Assembly (NCBI GenBank): GCA_946478865.1
Contig: CAMLDO010000013.1
Span: 1-61,360, forward strand
From: an uncultured Methylobacillus sp.
GTDB taxonomy: Bacteria > Pseudomonadota > Gammaproteobacteria > Burkholderiales > Methylophilaceae
Length of the DNA: 61,360 nucleotides
Direction: 5' to 3'
In this document: positions 1 through 7,628 of the stretch, piece after piece
Position numbering within the stretch: the stretch's first letter is position 1
Layout: every line of letters starts with the position of its first letter
Position numbers and translations under genes: made by a program
Notes under the pieces: model-generated
Told to the model about the DNA's origin: nothing
The model's input: the letters and a program-made list of their open reading frames with translations, nothing else
Database searches by the model: none

Positions 1-2
1 GC

Positions 3-719
3 CCCCTGTTACGCGGCGGCGAGCACCTCTCCGTCTTTTTCTTCAACGAAATCAACCGCGCCCGTCCGCAAGTGCACGCACTGTTGCTGCGTGTGATGGC
101 CGAACGCAGCCTGCATGCCTTCAAACGCGAACATCGCCTGCCGCACATGCTGGTGTTCGCTGACCGCAATCAGGTGGAAAAGGAAGAAACCTTCGAGATT
201 CCTTCCGCCGCGCGCGATCGCTTCATGATGGAAATCCCCATTCTTGCTCCGGCGGAACGCGATTTGCGGCGCGCACTGGTATTCGACACGCGCTTCCATG
301 ACACCGACCAGCTTACCGAGCAGGTGGAGCCGGATATCCTCGCTTTCGACCAGATCAATCATTTCGGCGCACGCCTGCAACAGCACATCCAGGCCAGCCC
401 GATGCTGGAAAACTACGCGATGGATTTATGGGAGGCGACTCAGAAGCCCGCCGACTTCGGCATCCGGCTGGAAGGCGTCGATGTCGCCCGGCTCGTGCGC
501 TCCGGCGCCAGCCCGCGCGGCATGGGCATGCTGCTCAAGGCGGCTCGCGTGCATGCCTGGCTGTCCGGGCGCGAGCACGTGCAGCCGGAAGATTTGCATG
601 CGGTGTTCCACGAAGTGGTCGCGCACCGGCTGGTGTTCAACCCGATGTATGACGCGCGTCGCACGGTGCTGGCACGCGAACTCACCGCCCATATCCTGCG
701 CACCGTCGCCGTACCATGA
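3..719 (+). CDS. mxaR: MoxR-family AAA+ ATPase, MxaR-like, 5' end outside the window
   Basis: Only the C-terminal part is present; the frame is open from base 3 with no start codon, so the gene begins upstream. The first residues carry a Walker B-like segment, VFFFNEINRARPQVHALLL, followed by the sensor and lid region of MoxR ATPases. The usual Walker B Asp-Glu reads Asn-Glu. MoxR ATPases act as chaperone-like partners of VWA proteins. Its stop overlaps the start of the next gene (ATGA), and the five genes behind it match the mxaSACKL order, so an MxaR role in methanol dehydrogenase maturation is inferred. A general MoxR of a Bat-like cluster is the alternative. Confidence 0.85.
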   Translation, partial: PLLRGGEHLSVFFFNEINRARPQVHALLLRVMAERSLHAFKREHRLPHMLVFADRNQVEKEETFEIPSAARDRFMMEIPILAPAERDLRRALVFDTRFHDTDQLTEQVEPDILAFDQINHFGARLQQHIQASPMLENYAMDLWEATQKPADFGIRLEGVDVARLVRSGASPRGMGMLLKAARVHAWLSGREHVQPEDLHAVFHEVVAHRLVFNPMYDARRTVLARELTAHILRTVAVP

Positions 720-1573
720 TCGACGCGGCGACCTTCAGTTATTACATTCCCTGGCGCTCCCGCAGCCTGCACGATGGGTCGCATCGTGGGCTGCAAACCG
801 GGCTGGGCATGGAATTCCGCGCCAATGTACCGCTGATCGATTATCCGGACGCACGCCGCATCGACTTGCGCGAATCGCTGCGCGATCCGACGGAGCAGCT
901 GCATGTGCGCACCTTCAACCAGAAAACGCCTACAACGGTTTTTGCCGCTTGCGACCTTTCCGGTTCGATGCGATTCGGCTCGGGGCAGGCCAAGCTGACA
1001 CGTGCCGCCGATATTGCGGCCTCGATTGCTACCTCCGTCCATGAAGTCGGTGACCGCTTCGGATTGGTGGGCTTCGACGACGGCCTGCCGGAGGACTGGC
1101 AGCTTCTCCCGAGTCCGCACCTTCCCGACGCGATGCTACACATCCAGCGATTACGTGGCCACATGCCTCGAGATACCGATGCGGCCGGGCTGTTGCATCT
1201 CGCGGAAGTGCTCGGCAGTCAGCGCACTCTGGTCTTCCTGATATCTGATTTCCACCTGCCGTTGGCGCAACTCGAAGCCGCACTCAATACCTTGGCCCGT
1301 CACCAGGTCGTGCCGCTCGTGCTCTGGGACGAAGCGGAATATCGTCGTTTGCCGCGCTTCGGTATCGGCTCCATTATCGATCCGGAAAACGGCGTGCGGC
1401 GCATCCTGCTGTTCCGCGAAACGCTGCGGGCACGCTTCGAAGCCGTCTTTGCCGATCGCCGCGCGCAGCTGGAAACACTGTTTCTGCGTTACGACATGCC
1501 ACCGCTGTTCATCGAAGGAGCGTTCGACCCGGCGACGCTCACCGAATACTTCCAGCAGTTTGCCGCGCCATGA
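716..1573 (+). CDS. mxaS: DUF58 / VWA-like protein, MxaS-like
   Basis: A 285-residue soluble protein with the DUF58 architecture. The N-terminal third holds the conserved region around RVDLRESL-type residues (here RRIDLRESLRDP), and a metal-binding DxSxS motif is intact at residues 80-84 (DLSGS). A later LISDFHLP segment gives the further acidic MIDAS residue. DUF58 proteins are the usual partners of MoxR ATPases, and MxaS holds this position in mxa clusters. It overlaps the MoxR gene by 4 bases and the next gene by 4 bases, so translation is probably coupled. The substrate is not evident from sequence. Confidence 0.8.
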   Translation: MIDAATFSYYIPWRSRSLHDGSHRGLQTGLGMEFRANVPLIDYPDARRIDLRESLRDPTEQLHVRTFNQKTPTTVFAACDLSGSMRFGSGQAKLTRAADIAASIATSVHEVGDRFGLVGFDDGLPEDWQLLPSPHLPDAMLHIQRLRGHMPRDTDAAGLLHLAEVLGSQRTLVFLISDFHLPLAQLEAALNTLARHQVVPLVLWDEAEYRRLPRFGIGSIIDPENGVRRILLFRETLRARFEAVFADRRAQLETLFLRYDMPPLFIEGAFDPATLTEYFQQFAAP

Positions 1574-2970
1574 AATCGCTGCTCGCACTTCTGCTGCTTG
1601 CGTTTACGCTGCCATTGGCCGCAGCCGATGCACGCTATACGCTGGATATCCGCAATCCCGGGCGCGACAGCGGTATCCAGGTGGGCGAGGTGCTGACGCG
1701 CACCATTGTGTTAGATGCCATTCCACCCTATAGCCTGATGCCGTCCTCGCTGCCCGCAAAAGGTATCAGCCGGCAAGGTATCGAGCTGCGCGAGATCGAC
1801 ATCACTCACAGCGGCAACCGCACCACTTTGCAACTTGCCTATCAGGTGTTCACCAGCGCGGATTCGCCGAAAAAAGTCGTCCTGCCGGCAGAACACCTGC
1901 AATTGACAGGTGACGGGCAAACAGTACGCGTAACTATCCCCGCCTGGATCTTCCGCATTTCCCCTTTGGCCGCTAGCGACAGCACGCGCATCGAGGACGA
2001 TATGCGTCCGTTTCGCGGCCCGCTGCTGCGCGAGGAGTCACGGCCGCAAGCGCTGCTGCTCGGCTTTGCCATACTCTCTGTGCTGGCGGTTTTGGCGTTG
2101 TTGTACGTAAACGGTAGCCGGCGTTGGCTTCCCGGTATGGGTGGCCCATTTGCGACCGCCTGCCGACAGATGCGCCGCTTAGGGCAGGATAAAGCGCAAA
2201 AAGCAGCGGCCGCCCTGCATCACGCGTTCAACCAGACCTTCGGCAGCACTCTGTTCGCCGCGGAGATCCCGCGCTTTCTCGCCGAACACCCGCGCTTTCT
2301 GCCCGTAAAAACCGACATCGAGGAATTCTTCCGTACCTCGGACCAACTCCGTTTCGCGCAGATGCCGCCCGATCGCTACACGCTGCACAAGCTGCAATAT
2401 TTCGGCACGCTGTGCCGCGATTGCGAGCGTGAGCCATTCGCGCTGCCGCCGCTGACCGCCGTGACCATGAGCAGCATCGTGCTGACCGCGGTTATCGTGC
2501 TGCTGATGCAGCAGATCGCCGTGCTGCCAATGTGGCCACTGGTGATTGCCTGGGCGTGCTTCTTCCACCTTGGCGGTGCGGAGGATGCCGGCTCGGCGAT
2601 GCGCTCGGTGTTCATCAGTACTGTGTTCGGCGTACTCATGGGCTGGCTGTCGGCGCTGATCATCATGATCAATCCGGCCCCCGAACTGGTGCCAGGCAAC
2701 CTGTGGGCCGCCGGCGTGATCGCGATTGCCGTCGGCATCATCAGTGTCTGCGCCTACTGGAAAACACTCTCCATCACCCCGGTCTGCATCTACGGCTACG
2801 CCGCGACCTGGGGTTTTCTCGACGTTCCCGGCCGCTTCGACTGGTCGGTGCTGACCGCCTTCAGCTGGCAGAACGTGATACTGGTACTGCCGGCTGCCAT
2901 CGCGATCGGTTGCGCCTTCGCCTGGGTCAACGCGCGTATGGTCGGCATGCTGGTGAGAAGCGCACCATGA
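1570..2970 (+). CDS. mxaA: MxaA-like membrane protein fused to a DUF1097-like domain
   Basis: 466 residues. Residues 1-19 form a signal peptide, about 20-155 a periplasmic beta-rich region, and about 158-178 a membrane span (LLLGFAILSVLAVLALLYV). A cytoplasmic region with an MxaA-like EIPRFLAEHPRF segment runs to about 295. The last 170 residues hold five or so hydrophobic spans with the Trp/Gly pattern of DUF1097 (YcdZ family), for example PLVIAWACFFHLGGAED. MxaA proteins I know of are near 300 residues and lack this part, so this appears to be a fusion. MxaA is implicated in calcium insertion into methanol dehydrogenase. The DUF1097 role is unknown. Start and stop overlap both neighbours by 4 bases. 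Confidence 0.7.
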   Translation: MKSLLALLLLAFTLPLAAADARYTLDIRNPGRDSGIQVGEVLTRTIVLDAIPPYSLMPSSLPAKGISRQGIELREIDITHSGNRTTLQLAYQVFTSADSPKKVVLPAEHLQLTGDGQTVRVTIPAWIFRISPLAASDSTRIEDDMRPFRGPLLREESRPQALLLGFAILSVLAVLALLYVNGSRRWLPGMGGPFATACRQMRRLGQDKAQKAAAALHHAFNQTFGSTLFAAEIPRFLAEHPRFLPVKTDIEEFFRTSDQLRFAQMPPDRYTLHKLQYFGTLCRDCEREPFALPPLTAVTMSSIVLTAVIVLLMQQIAVLPMWPLVIAWACFFHLGGAEDAGSAMRSVFISTVFGVLMGWLSALIIMINPAPELVPGNLWAAGVIAIAVGIISVCAYWKTLSITPVCIYGYAATWGFLDVPGRFDWSVLTAFSWQNVILVLPAAIAIGCAFAWVNARMVGMLVRSAP

Positions 2971-3953
2971 GTTTCGACGCGCCGTGGTTCCTGCTGCTGT
3001 TGCCGCTTGCGCTGTTGCCGCTGTGGCTGGAACGCCGCGAAGGCAGGCTGTATTCCTGGGTAGCCCTCGCGCCGCAGGACAAGCTGTCCGACCTCGCGGG
3101 TTGGCTGCTGCGGCTGCTTTCCGTCATGACCATTGCCTTGCTGGTGCTCGCCCTGGCCGGGCCGCGAGGGCCGGAACAGCAAATCGCACGACTCGGCAAG
3201 GGAGCACAGACCGTGCTTGTCATCGACCGCAGCGCAAGCATGGACGACCCTTTCGCTGGCAGCGAAGGCAGCGGCCGCGCGGGTGAGAGCAAGTCCGCCG
3301 CGGCGCGCCGGCTTATCGCGCAATTCGTCGACCGGCGGCCGGACGACATGGTGGGCGTGGTCGCCTTCAGCAATTCGGCGATGCACGCGATCCCGCTTAC
3401 GCAAAGCCGGGAAGCTATCCATGCCGCGATCGATGCCGCCACCGGCTCCGGTCTGCTGCAGACCAATATCGGCGCCGGCCTCACCACCGGCGTCGCGATG
3501 TTCGAAAAGATGCCGGACTCCGGCTCGCGCGCCATCGTGCTGTTGTCCGACGGTGCCGGGCGCATCAGTCCCAAGGCCAAGCAGAAGATCGCGGACTGGC
3601 TCGCGCGTGAGCGTGTCAATCTGTACTGGATCGTGCTGCGCCAGCCTGACGGCATCAGCATTTTCACCCCCCATACCCAACTCGCCAACGACGGTCTGGA
3701 ACCCGCTGAAATCGAGCTGCACAAGTTTTTCCAGACGTTGCGCACGCAATACCGCGCCTATGAGGCAGATAATCCAGGCGCTTTGGAATCAGCGATGCAT
3801 GACATCGACCGCCGCGAGAAAAAGCCGATCCGCTACACCGAGCGCATTCCTGGCCGCGACTATACCGATGCCTGCACAATGCTGGCCGCGCTGCTGATCG
3901 TCTTGCTGCTGGCTGCGAAACATCTGGGAGCGCGCACATGGCAAGCCGCCTGA
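2967..3953 (+). CDS. mxaC: Membrane-anchored VWA protein, MxaC-like
   Basis: 328 residues, start chosen at the ATG in the ATGA overlap with the previous stop; a longer upstream reading would run inside mxaA. Two hydrophobic segments lie at about 6-18 and 50-66, and a third near the C-terminus (MLAALLIVLLLAA), as in BatA/BatB-type VWA proteins. The MIDAS is complete: D87-R-S-A-S91, a Thr in LLQTNIGAGL, and an Asp in VLLSDGAG. Such proteins present a metal-binding VWA domain in the periplasm or at the membrane to a MoxR machine. Position between the mxaA and mxaK homologues supports MxaC. It overlaps the following gene by 16 bases. Confidence 0.78.
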   Translation: MSFDAPWFLLLLPLALLPLWLERREGRLYSWVALAPQDKLSDLAGWLLRLLSVMTIALLVLALAGPRGPEQQIARLGKGAQTVLVIDRSASMDDPFAGSEGSGRAGESKSAAARRLIAQFVDRRPDDMVGVVAFSNSAMHAIPLTQSREAIHAAIDAATGSGLLQTNIGAGLTTGVAMFEKMPDSGSRAIVLLSDGAGRISPKAKQKIADWLARERVNLYWIVLRQPDGISIFTPHTQLANDGLEPAEIELHKFFQTLRTQYRAYEADNPGALESAMHDIDRREKKPIRYTERIPGRDYTDACTMLAALLIVLLLAAKHLGARTWQAA

Positions 3954-4474
3954 GCACCAAAAACCGCGTACTGTCGGCACTGCTGGTTCTCGGCCTCGCC
4001 GGTTCGTCTATCACCGCCTATCAATTGCATGGCGTGCGTACGTTCAATCGCGCCATTGTGGCCGGGCAGACACCGGCCGGCGAAGCGCAGCGCTACGAGG
4101 CGAAATTCTCCTCCGCCTGGCGGCTCGCGAATGAAGGCCGCTATCTCGACGCCACGCAGTTGTTCAACCAGTTGCTGGAAGCCGACACCGACCCAGAACG
4201 CCAGTCCGCGGTGCAATACAACCTCGGCAATATCTTTTTCCGCCGCGGCCTGATGGTGCATCGCAACGGCGGTGAAGTGCGCGACGAGGCGCTCTACCTG
4301 ATGACCCAGGCCAGAATCGCCTACCAGCAATCGCTGCGCCTGGACCCCGATCGCATGGACGCCCGCTACAACCTCGACCGCGTGCTGCGCATGCTGCCGC
4401 AGGATGCACGCAGCGGTGAGGAAGAAGACCAGCTCGGCATCGTCATGGGCAACATTCCGACCGGGCTGCCATGA
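3938..4474 (+). CDS. mxaK: TPR-containing membrane protein, MxaK-like
   Basis: 178 residues with one N-terminal membrane anchor (VLSALLVLGLAGSSITAY, about 12-29). A helical region follows with two recognisable TPR-like units, one around residues 60-95 (QYNLGNIFFRRG) and one around 120-150 (AYQQSLRLDPDRMDARYNL). Its length and place between two VWA genes fit MxaK of methanol dehydrogenase clusters. TPR proteins of BatE type in general MoxR clusters look similar and cannot be excluded. It starts 16 bases inside mxaC and overlaps mxaL by 4 bases. Confidence 0.72.
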   Translation: MASRLSTKNRVLSALLVLGLAGSSITAYQLHGVRTFNRAIVAGQTPAGEAQRYEAKFSSAWRLANEGRYLDATQLFNQLLEADTDPERQSAVQYNLGNIFFRRGLMVHRNGGEVRDEALYLMTQARIAYQQSLRLDPDRMDARYNLDRVLRMLPQDARSGEEEDQLGIVMGNIPTGLP

Positions 4475-5418
4475 AGCGCGACAGCTTGCTGCACATGGCA
4501 GCCCTGCTGCTGATCCTCGCCGCGCTGTTCCACCCCGCCATTCCGATGCAGCGCGAGCTGCACAATGTCGTACTTGTCGCCGACGTAACACAGAGCATGA
4601 ATGTGGAGGATATTGTCACAGGCAAGCAGCGCATCAGCCGCCTTGCCCATGTTCACCATCTCATGCAGCAAGCGGTGCGGCAGCTCCCCTGCGGCAGCCG
4701 CGTGAGCATCGGCGTGTTCAGTGCCGAAGCGATCGCGTTGCTGTATCGCCCCATCGAAGTTTGCGCGAATTTCGACGTTATCCAGGACAGCATCGCCCAT
4801 CTCGAATGGCGCATGGCGTGGCGCGGCAATAGCCGATTGCGTTTCGGCCTCAAGGCTGCGGCCGCCACGCTGGATGCGCTTCCGGTACCCGCGCAGCTGG
4901 TACTCTTCACCGACGGCGACGAGGCGCCCAAGCTCAATGCGGTCAATACGCTCGACCTGAGCCACTGGCAAGGCGGCCTTGGCTGGGTATTAGTGGGCGT
5001 TGGTGGCGATACCCCCATGCCTATTCCCAAATACGACAGCGAAAACCGCATCCTCGGCTACTGGGCTACAACCAACATGATCCTCGCCCCGTCGCAGGTG
5101 CAATCGGAAGAATCACTGGGCACGCGCGACGACAGCATCGCCAGCGATGATTACAACCGCTATCTGTCCAAGCTGGAAGACAAATACCTGCACGACCTTG
5201 CACAAGAGATCGGCGCGCGCTATGTCCGTTCGGATTCGACGCCTGCGGTACTGAAGGCGCTGCGCGAGCAACCTTCCGCAGGGAAAGCAGTGCAGAAAGT
5301 CCCATTGACCCGCCTTTTGCTCAGTCTCGCCCTGCTGTCACTGCTCGCCGTGTATTTCGATACGGCAATTCAGATCCTCAAATTGCACCTCAAGACACGC
5401 CGTCCCTATTTACAGTAG
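4471..5418 (+). CDS. mxaL: Membrane-anchored VWA protein, MxaL-like
   Basis: 315 residues, with an N-terminal hydrophobic segment (MAALLLILAALF, about 7-18) and a C-terminal one (LLLSLALLSLLAVYF, about 285-300). The VWA domain between them has a MIDAS with Thr in place of the first Ser (D38-V-T-Q-S42) and an FTDGDE segment. This is the second VWA protein of the set, as MxaL is beside MxaC. The operon ends here; no mxaD homologue follows, and the next gene (fdsG) begins after a 165-base gap. Confidence 0.72.
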   Translation: MKRDSLLHMAALLLILAALFHPAIPMQRELHNVVLVADVTQSMNVEDIVTGKQRISRLAHVHHLMQQAVRQLPCGSRVSIGVFSAEAIALLYRPIEVCANFDVIQDSIAHLEWRMAWRGNSRLRFGLKAAAATLDALPVPAQLVLFTDGDEAPKLNAVNTLDLSHWQGGLGWVLVGVGGDTPMPIPKYDSENRILGYWATTNMILAPSQVQSEESLGTRDDSIASDDYNRYLSKLEDKYLHDLAQEIGARYVRSDSTPAVLKALREQPSAGKAVQKVPLTRLLLSLALLSLLAVYFDTAIQILKLHLKTRRPYLQ

Positions 5419-5462
5419 GCTCATAAATTCCCGTATTTTCATTGACGCGCGAGGTTTTCACG

Positions 5463-5534
5463 GCTATATTTTTTAGAATATAGCGAAACTTTTCTTCCCT
5501 CTGTTGAGGGATATTTTTGCGACATCGCTATATA
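5463..5534 (+). promoter_or_regulatory. Inverted repeat and third half-site upstream of fdsG
   Basis: GCTATATT at 5463-5470 and AATATAGC at 5477-5484 form an 8-bp inverted repeat with a 6-base spacer. A further copy of the half-site, GCTATATA, lies at 5527-5534. The three copies sit 50-120 bases before the fdsG start, where an activator such as a LysR-type FdsR might bind. No regulator gene is adjacent. The second copy may also serve as a -10 region (TATATA at 5529-5534). Confidence 0.45.
5497..5518 (+). terminator. Weak possible intrinsic terminator after the mxa-like operon
   Basis: CCCTC at 5497-5501 pairs with GAGGG at 5506-5510 across a TGTT loop and is followed by ATATTTTT. The stem is only 5 bp, so termination would be partial and some readthrough into fds is possible. 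Confidence 0.35.
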
Positions 5535-5583
5535 CGAACATATACATTGAATGAACCCTCGACCATCTTCCAGCGATGAGATC

Positions 5584-6063
5584 ATGACACCGCCCGACCA
5601 CTACCAGCAGGTTGTCGCTACCGCGATCGCCCAAAACAAAACCAGACCCGGGGCTTTGCTGCCCATTCTCCACGCGATCCAGGACACGATAGGTCATATC
5701 CCGCCCGATGCGGTATCGGCCATCGCATCCGAGCTCAACCTGTCGCGCGCCGAAGTGCATGGGGTCATTACCTTCTATCACTACTTCCGCCAGACTCCGC
5801 CGGGACGCCATACCGTGCAGATCTGTCAGGCCGAATCCTGTCAGGCGATGGGCAGCGCAAAACTGACCGCCTTTGCCAAGGAAACGCTGGGCATCGATTT
5901 CCACCAAACTACCGGCAATGAAGAATTCTCGCTGGAGCCGGTTTACTGCCTGGGCAATTGCGCCTGTTCGCCGGCGGTGATGATCGATGACGAGGTCTAC
6001 GGCCGCGTCAGCAACGAACGCCTGGCCGCGCTGCTGGAGCATGCGCGCAAGGAGGTGGCATGA
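5584..6063 (+). CDS. fdsG: NAD-dependent formate dehydrogenase gamma subunit
   Basis: 159 residues from the ATG at 5584; an in-frame ATG at 5551 would add 11 residues that do not resemble the family, so the later start is preferred. It belongs to the NuoE-like thioredoxin-fold [2Fe-2S] family, with ligands visible in CQAESCQAMG and CLGNCACSPA. In soluble FdsABG enzymes this subunit relays electrons between the molybdenum subunit and the flavin subunit. It opens the fdsG-B-A-C-D operon and overlaps fdsB by 4 bases. Confidence 0.93.
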   Translation: MTPPDHYQQVVATAIAQNKTRPGALLPILHAIQDTIGHIPPDAVSAIASELNLSRAEVHGVITFYHYFRQTPPGRHTVQICQAESCQAMGSAKLTAFAKETLGIDFHQTTGNEEFSLEPVYCLGNCACSPAVMIDDEVYGRVSNERLAALLEHARKEVA

Positions 6064-7613
6064 GCATCAAGGTTTACGTTCCGCGTGATTCCAGCGCACT
6101 CTCCTTGGGCGCTAACCAGGTCGCGATGAGCATCGTGGTCGAGGCCGCCAGGCGTGGCGCGAATATCCAGATCGTGCGCAACGGCTCGCGCGGCATGTTC
6201 TGGCTGGAAACCATGGTCGAAGTAGCGACGGCGGAAGGCCGCGTGGCCTACGGCCCGGTAATGCCGGAAGATGTCCCCGGCCTGTTCGAGAATAATTTTC
6301 TGTATGGCGGCGAGCACCACCTGCGCCTTGGCCTCACCGAGGAAATCCCGTTCCTGAAGAAGCAGGAACGCCTGACTTTCGCCCGCGTCGGCATTACCGA
6401 CCCGATGGCGCTGGATGATTACCTCGCGCATGACGGCTATCGCGGCCTGAAGAATGCGCTAGGCATGAGCGGCGCCGACATCGTCAAACAGGTCACCGAT
6501 TCCGGCCTGCGCGGACGCGGCGGCGCGGCCTTCCCCACCGGCATCAAGTGGAACACCGTCCTGAACACGGCAGCCGACCAGAAATACATCGTCTGCAACG
6601 CCGATGAAGGCGACTCCGGCACCTATTCCGACCGCATGATCATGGAAGGCGACCCTTTCGTGCTGATCGAAGGCATGACCATCGCCGGTGTCGCGGTCGG
6701 CGCAACGCAGGGCTACATCTACCTGCGCTCGGAATACCCGCATGCACTGCAAACGCTGAACGAAGCCATCAAAGCCGCAGTCTCTGCCGGCTACCTGGGC
6801 GACAACATCCTCGGCAGCGGCAAGACCTTCCACCTCGAAGTGCGCCGCGGCGCGGGCGCCTATGTTTGCGGCGAGGAAACCTCGCTGCTGGAAAGCCTGG
6901 AAGGCAAGCGCGGCATCGTGCGCTTCAAGCCACCACTGCCGGCAATCGAAGGCCTGTTCGGCCAGCCGACCATCATCAACAACGTGATCTCGCTGGCCTC
7001 GGTACCCATCATCCTCGACAAGGGCGGCGAGTTCTATCGCGACTACGGCATGGGCCGCTCGCGCGGCACGCTGCCGATCCAACTCGCGGGCAATCTCAAG
7101 CAGTGCGGCCTGGTGGAAAAGGCCTTCGGCATCACGCTGCGCGAACTGCTGTACGACTACGGTGGAGGTTCGGCCACCGGCAAGCCTATTCGTGCAGTAC
7201 AGGTCGGCGGCCCATTGGGTTCCTTCCTGCCGGAATCGCAATTCGACACCCCGCTCGATTACGAAGCCTTCACCGCGATCTGGGCCGTGCTCGGCCACGG
7301 CGGCATCGTCGCCTTCGACGACACGGTGGACATGGCGCATATGGCCCGCTACGCGATGGAGTTCTGTGCGATCGAATCCTGCGGCAAGTGTACGCCCTGC
7401 CGCATCGGCTCCACGCGCGGCGTTGAAGTCGTGGACAAGATCATCGTGGGCAAGGATCACGCGGCCAATGTGCAACTACTGCGCGACCTGTCCGACACCA
7501 TGCTCAACGGTTCGCTGTGCGCATTGGGCGGCATGACGCCCTACCCGGTGCTGTCGGCACTCAATCATTTCCCGGAAGATTTCGGCCTGCCGCACAAGCA
7601 GCAAGCCGCGTAA
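6060..7613 (+). CDS. fdsB: NAD-dependent formate dehydrogenase beta subunit (FMN, NADH, Fe-S)
   Basis: 517 residues. The N-terminal part is thioredoxin-like; a NuoF-type FMN/NADH domain follows, with GRGGAAFPTGIKW and a GAGAYVCGEET segment. A [4Fe-4S] site is formed by ESCGKCTPCR and the later Cys in NGSLCALGG. It passes electrons from formate oxidation to NAD+ through FMN. The size matches known FdsB proteins. It is separated from fdsA by 15 bases that include a Shine-Dalgarno-like AAAGG. Confidence 0.95.
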   Translation: MSIKVYVPRDSSALSLGANQVAMSIVVEAARRGANIQIVRNGSRGMFWLETMVEVATAEGRVAYGPVMPEDVPGLFENNFLYGGEHHLRLGLTEEIPFLKKQERLTFARVGITDPMALDDYLAHDGYRGLKNALGMSGADIVKQVTDSGLRGRGGAAFPTGIKWNTVLNTAADQKYIVCNADEGDSGTYSDRMIMEGDPFVLIEGMTIAGVAVGATQGYIYLRSEYPHALQTLNEAIKAAVSAGYLGDNILGSGKTFHLEVRRGAGAYVCGEETSLLESLEGKRGIVRFKPPLPAIEGLFGQPTIINNVISLASVPIILDKGGEFYRDYGMGRSRGTLPIQLAGNLKQCGLVEKAFGITLRELLYDYGGGSATGKPIRAVQVGGPLGSFLPESQFDTPLDYEAFTAIWAVLGHGGIVAFDDTVDMAHMARYAMEFCAIESCGKCTPCRIGSTRGVEVVDKIIVGKDHAANVQLLRDLSDTMLNGSLCALGGMTPYPVLSALNHFPEDFGLPHKQQAA

Positions 7614-7628
7614 AGAAAGGTCACGATC

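Noticed and set aside
2532..3953. Longer MxaC-like protein starting at 2532
   Set aside because: The added part lies inside mxaA in another frame; the ATG at 2967 in an ATGA overlap fits the other junctions of the operon.
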